33,128 nucleotides of DNA from Euperipatoides rowelli (taxonomy: Eukaryota; Onychophora; Udeonychophora; Euonychophora; Peripatopsidae). Made by a program: the position numbers and the translations under genes. The stretch lies in NCBI GenBank assembly GCA_003024985.2, contig PXIH01S0003759.1. One strand, written 5' to 3'. Positions 32,945 through 33,128 of the stretch are shown here, piece by piece. Under the pieces are notes generated by a model, which worked only from the letters and a program-made list of their open reading frames with translations, searched no databases and had not been told where the DNA came from. The number at the start of each line of letters is the position of its first letter. Positions within the stretch are counted from its first letter, which is position 1.

Positions 32945-32980
32945 TAACCCAAACCCAAACCCAAACCCTAACCCTAACCC
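32945..32980 (+). repeat. Telomere-type array at the proximal end of copy E
   Basis: Exactly six hexamers: TAACCC, three AAACCC, then two TAACCC. It is the longest telomere-type run in the window and the only one with clustered TTTGGG-type variants. Confidence 0.95.
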
Positions 32981-33128
32981 AAAATGGCTAGATAGTTTTA
33001 CCAATGACATAAAATTTTTTTATGAAGTGAACAGAGGTTAGAATATTAATACAAACACAAAAAATGACGGACAACAACAGACTATAGTCCAGCAAGGTTG
33101 TCCCTAGTCATAATCTATTTTTTTTTTT
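32981..33128 (+). other. Unassigned AT-rich tail of the window
   Basis: 148 bases after the hexamers, ending in a T run. No similarity to the element leaders or ORFs was found by eye. It may be another truncated element or the start of proximal chromosome sequence. Confidence 0.4.

Larger units (their letters stand above)
26137..32980 (+). mobile_element. LINE copy E, 5'-truncated in ORF1
   Basis: It starts within the last third of ORF1, then has ORF2 (26587-30364), a 2.6-kb 3' UTR and six telomere-type hexamers. Its ORFs are A/C-rich on this strand and diverged from A and B. Beyond about 30600 the composition turns T/G-rich and the sequence matches copy C. No poly(A) and no flanking duplication are seen. 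Confidence 0.88.

Noticed and set aside
1-33128. LTR retrotransposon or DNA transposon
   Set aside because: No long terminal repeats, integrase, protease or transposase motifs are seen; the APE endonuclease plus RT order is that of a LINE.
33119-33128. Poly(T) end of the window as a poly(A) tail of a minus-strand element
   Set aside because: Only ten bases at the window edge, with no recognisable element sequence beside it.

Overview
The window is eukaryotic, AT-rich DNA made almost wholly of non-LTR retrotransposons (LINEs). I see no host gene, tRNA, rRNA or CRISPR array. Five related but distinct copies, A to E, lie head to tail on the + strand. Each copy ends in a short run of CCCTAA-type telomere repeat, and the next copy begins right after it. 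The hexamer TTAGGG/CCCTAA suggests an animal (probably not an arthropod, where TTAGG is usual) or a fungus. The ORF1 type looks animal-like from memory. The species cannot be named from this sequence.

Layout: copy A 1-9491 (5' UTR with 21-bp and 173-bp tandem repeats, ORF1 783-3580 with a foreign insert, ORF2 3645-7202, 3' UTR); copy B 9492-18726 (5' UTR with ~180-bp monomers, ORF1 10455-12663, ORF2 12781-16442, 3' UTR); copy C 18727-24310 (5' UTR, ORF1 19163-21538, no ORF2, 2.8-kb 3' region); copy D 24311-26136 (5'-truncated: only the ORF2 C-terminus and a different 3' UTR); copy E 26137-32980 (5'-truncated inside ORF1, whole-length but broken ORF2 26587-30364, 3' UTR nearly the same as that of C). 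The last 148 bases are unassigned. All reading frames carry stops or frameshifts; some could be assembly errors, since isolated Ns and an 80-N gap occur.

ORF1 encodes an acidic N-terminus, a conserved central domain, one CCHC zinc knuckle and a hydrophilic tail. ORF2 encodes an APE-type endonuclease, a reverse transcriptase and a C-terminal CX2CX7HX4C motif. The 3' UTRs are long (1.3-2.8 kb), lack poly(A), and carry a conserved TATA-like box, RNA hairpins with compensatory changes, a conserved TCAATAAAAA motif, a terminal hairpin, and then the telomere-like end.

Main inference: this is a telomeric or subtelomeric array built by repeated addition of LINEs at a chromosome end, with each RNA's CCCUAA-type 3' end able to pair with a TTAGGG overhang. 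5' ends point to the left, the distal side. The layout recalls Drosophila HeT-A/TART and Bombyx TRAS/SART, but with hexamer repeats and, in copy C, a HeT-A-like element that has the Gag-like ORF1 and no reverse transcriptase.
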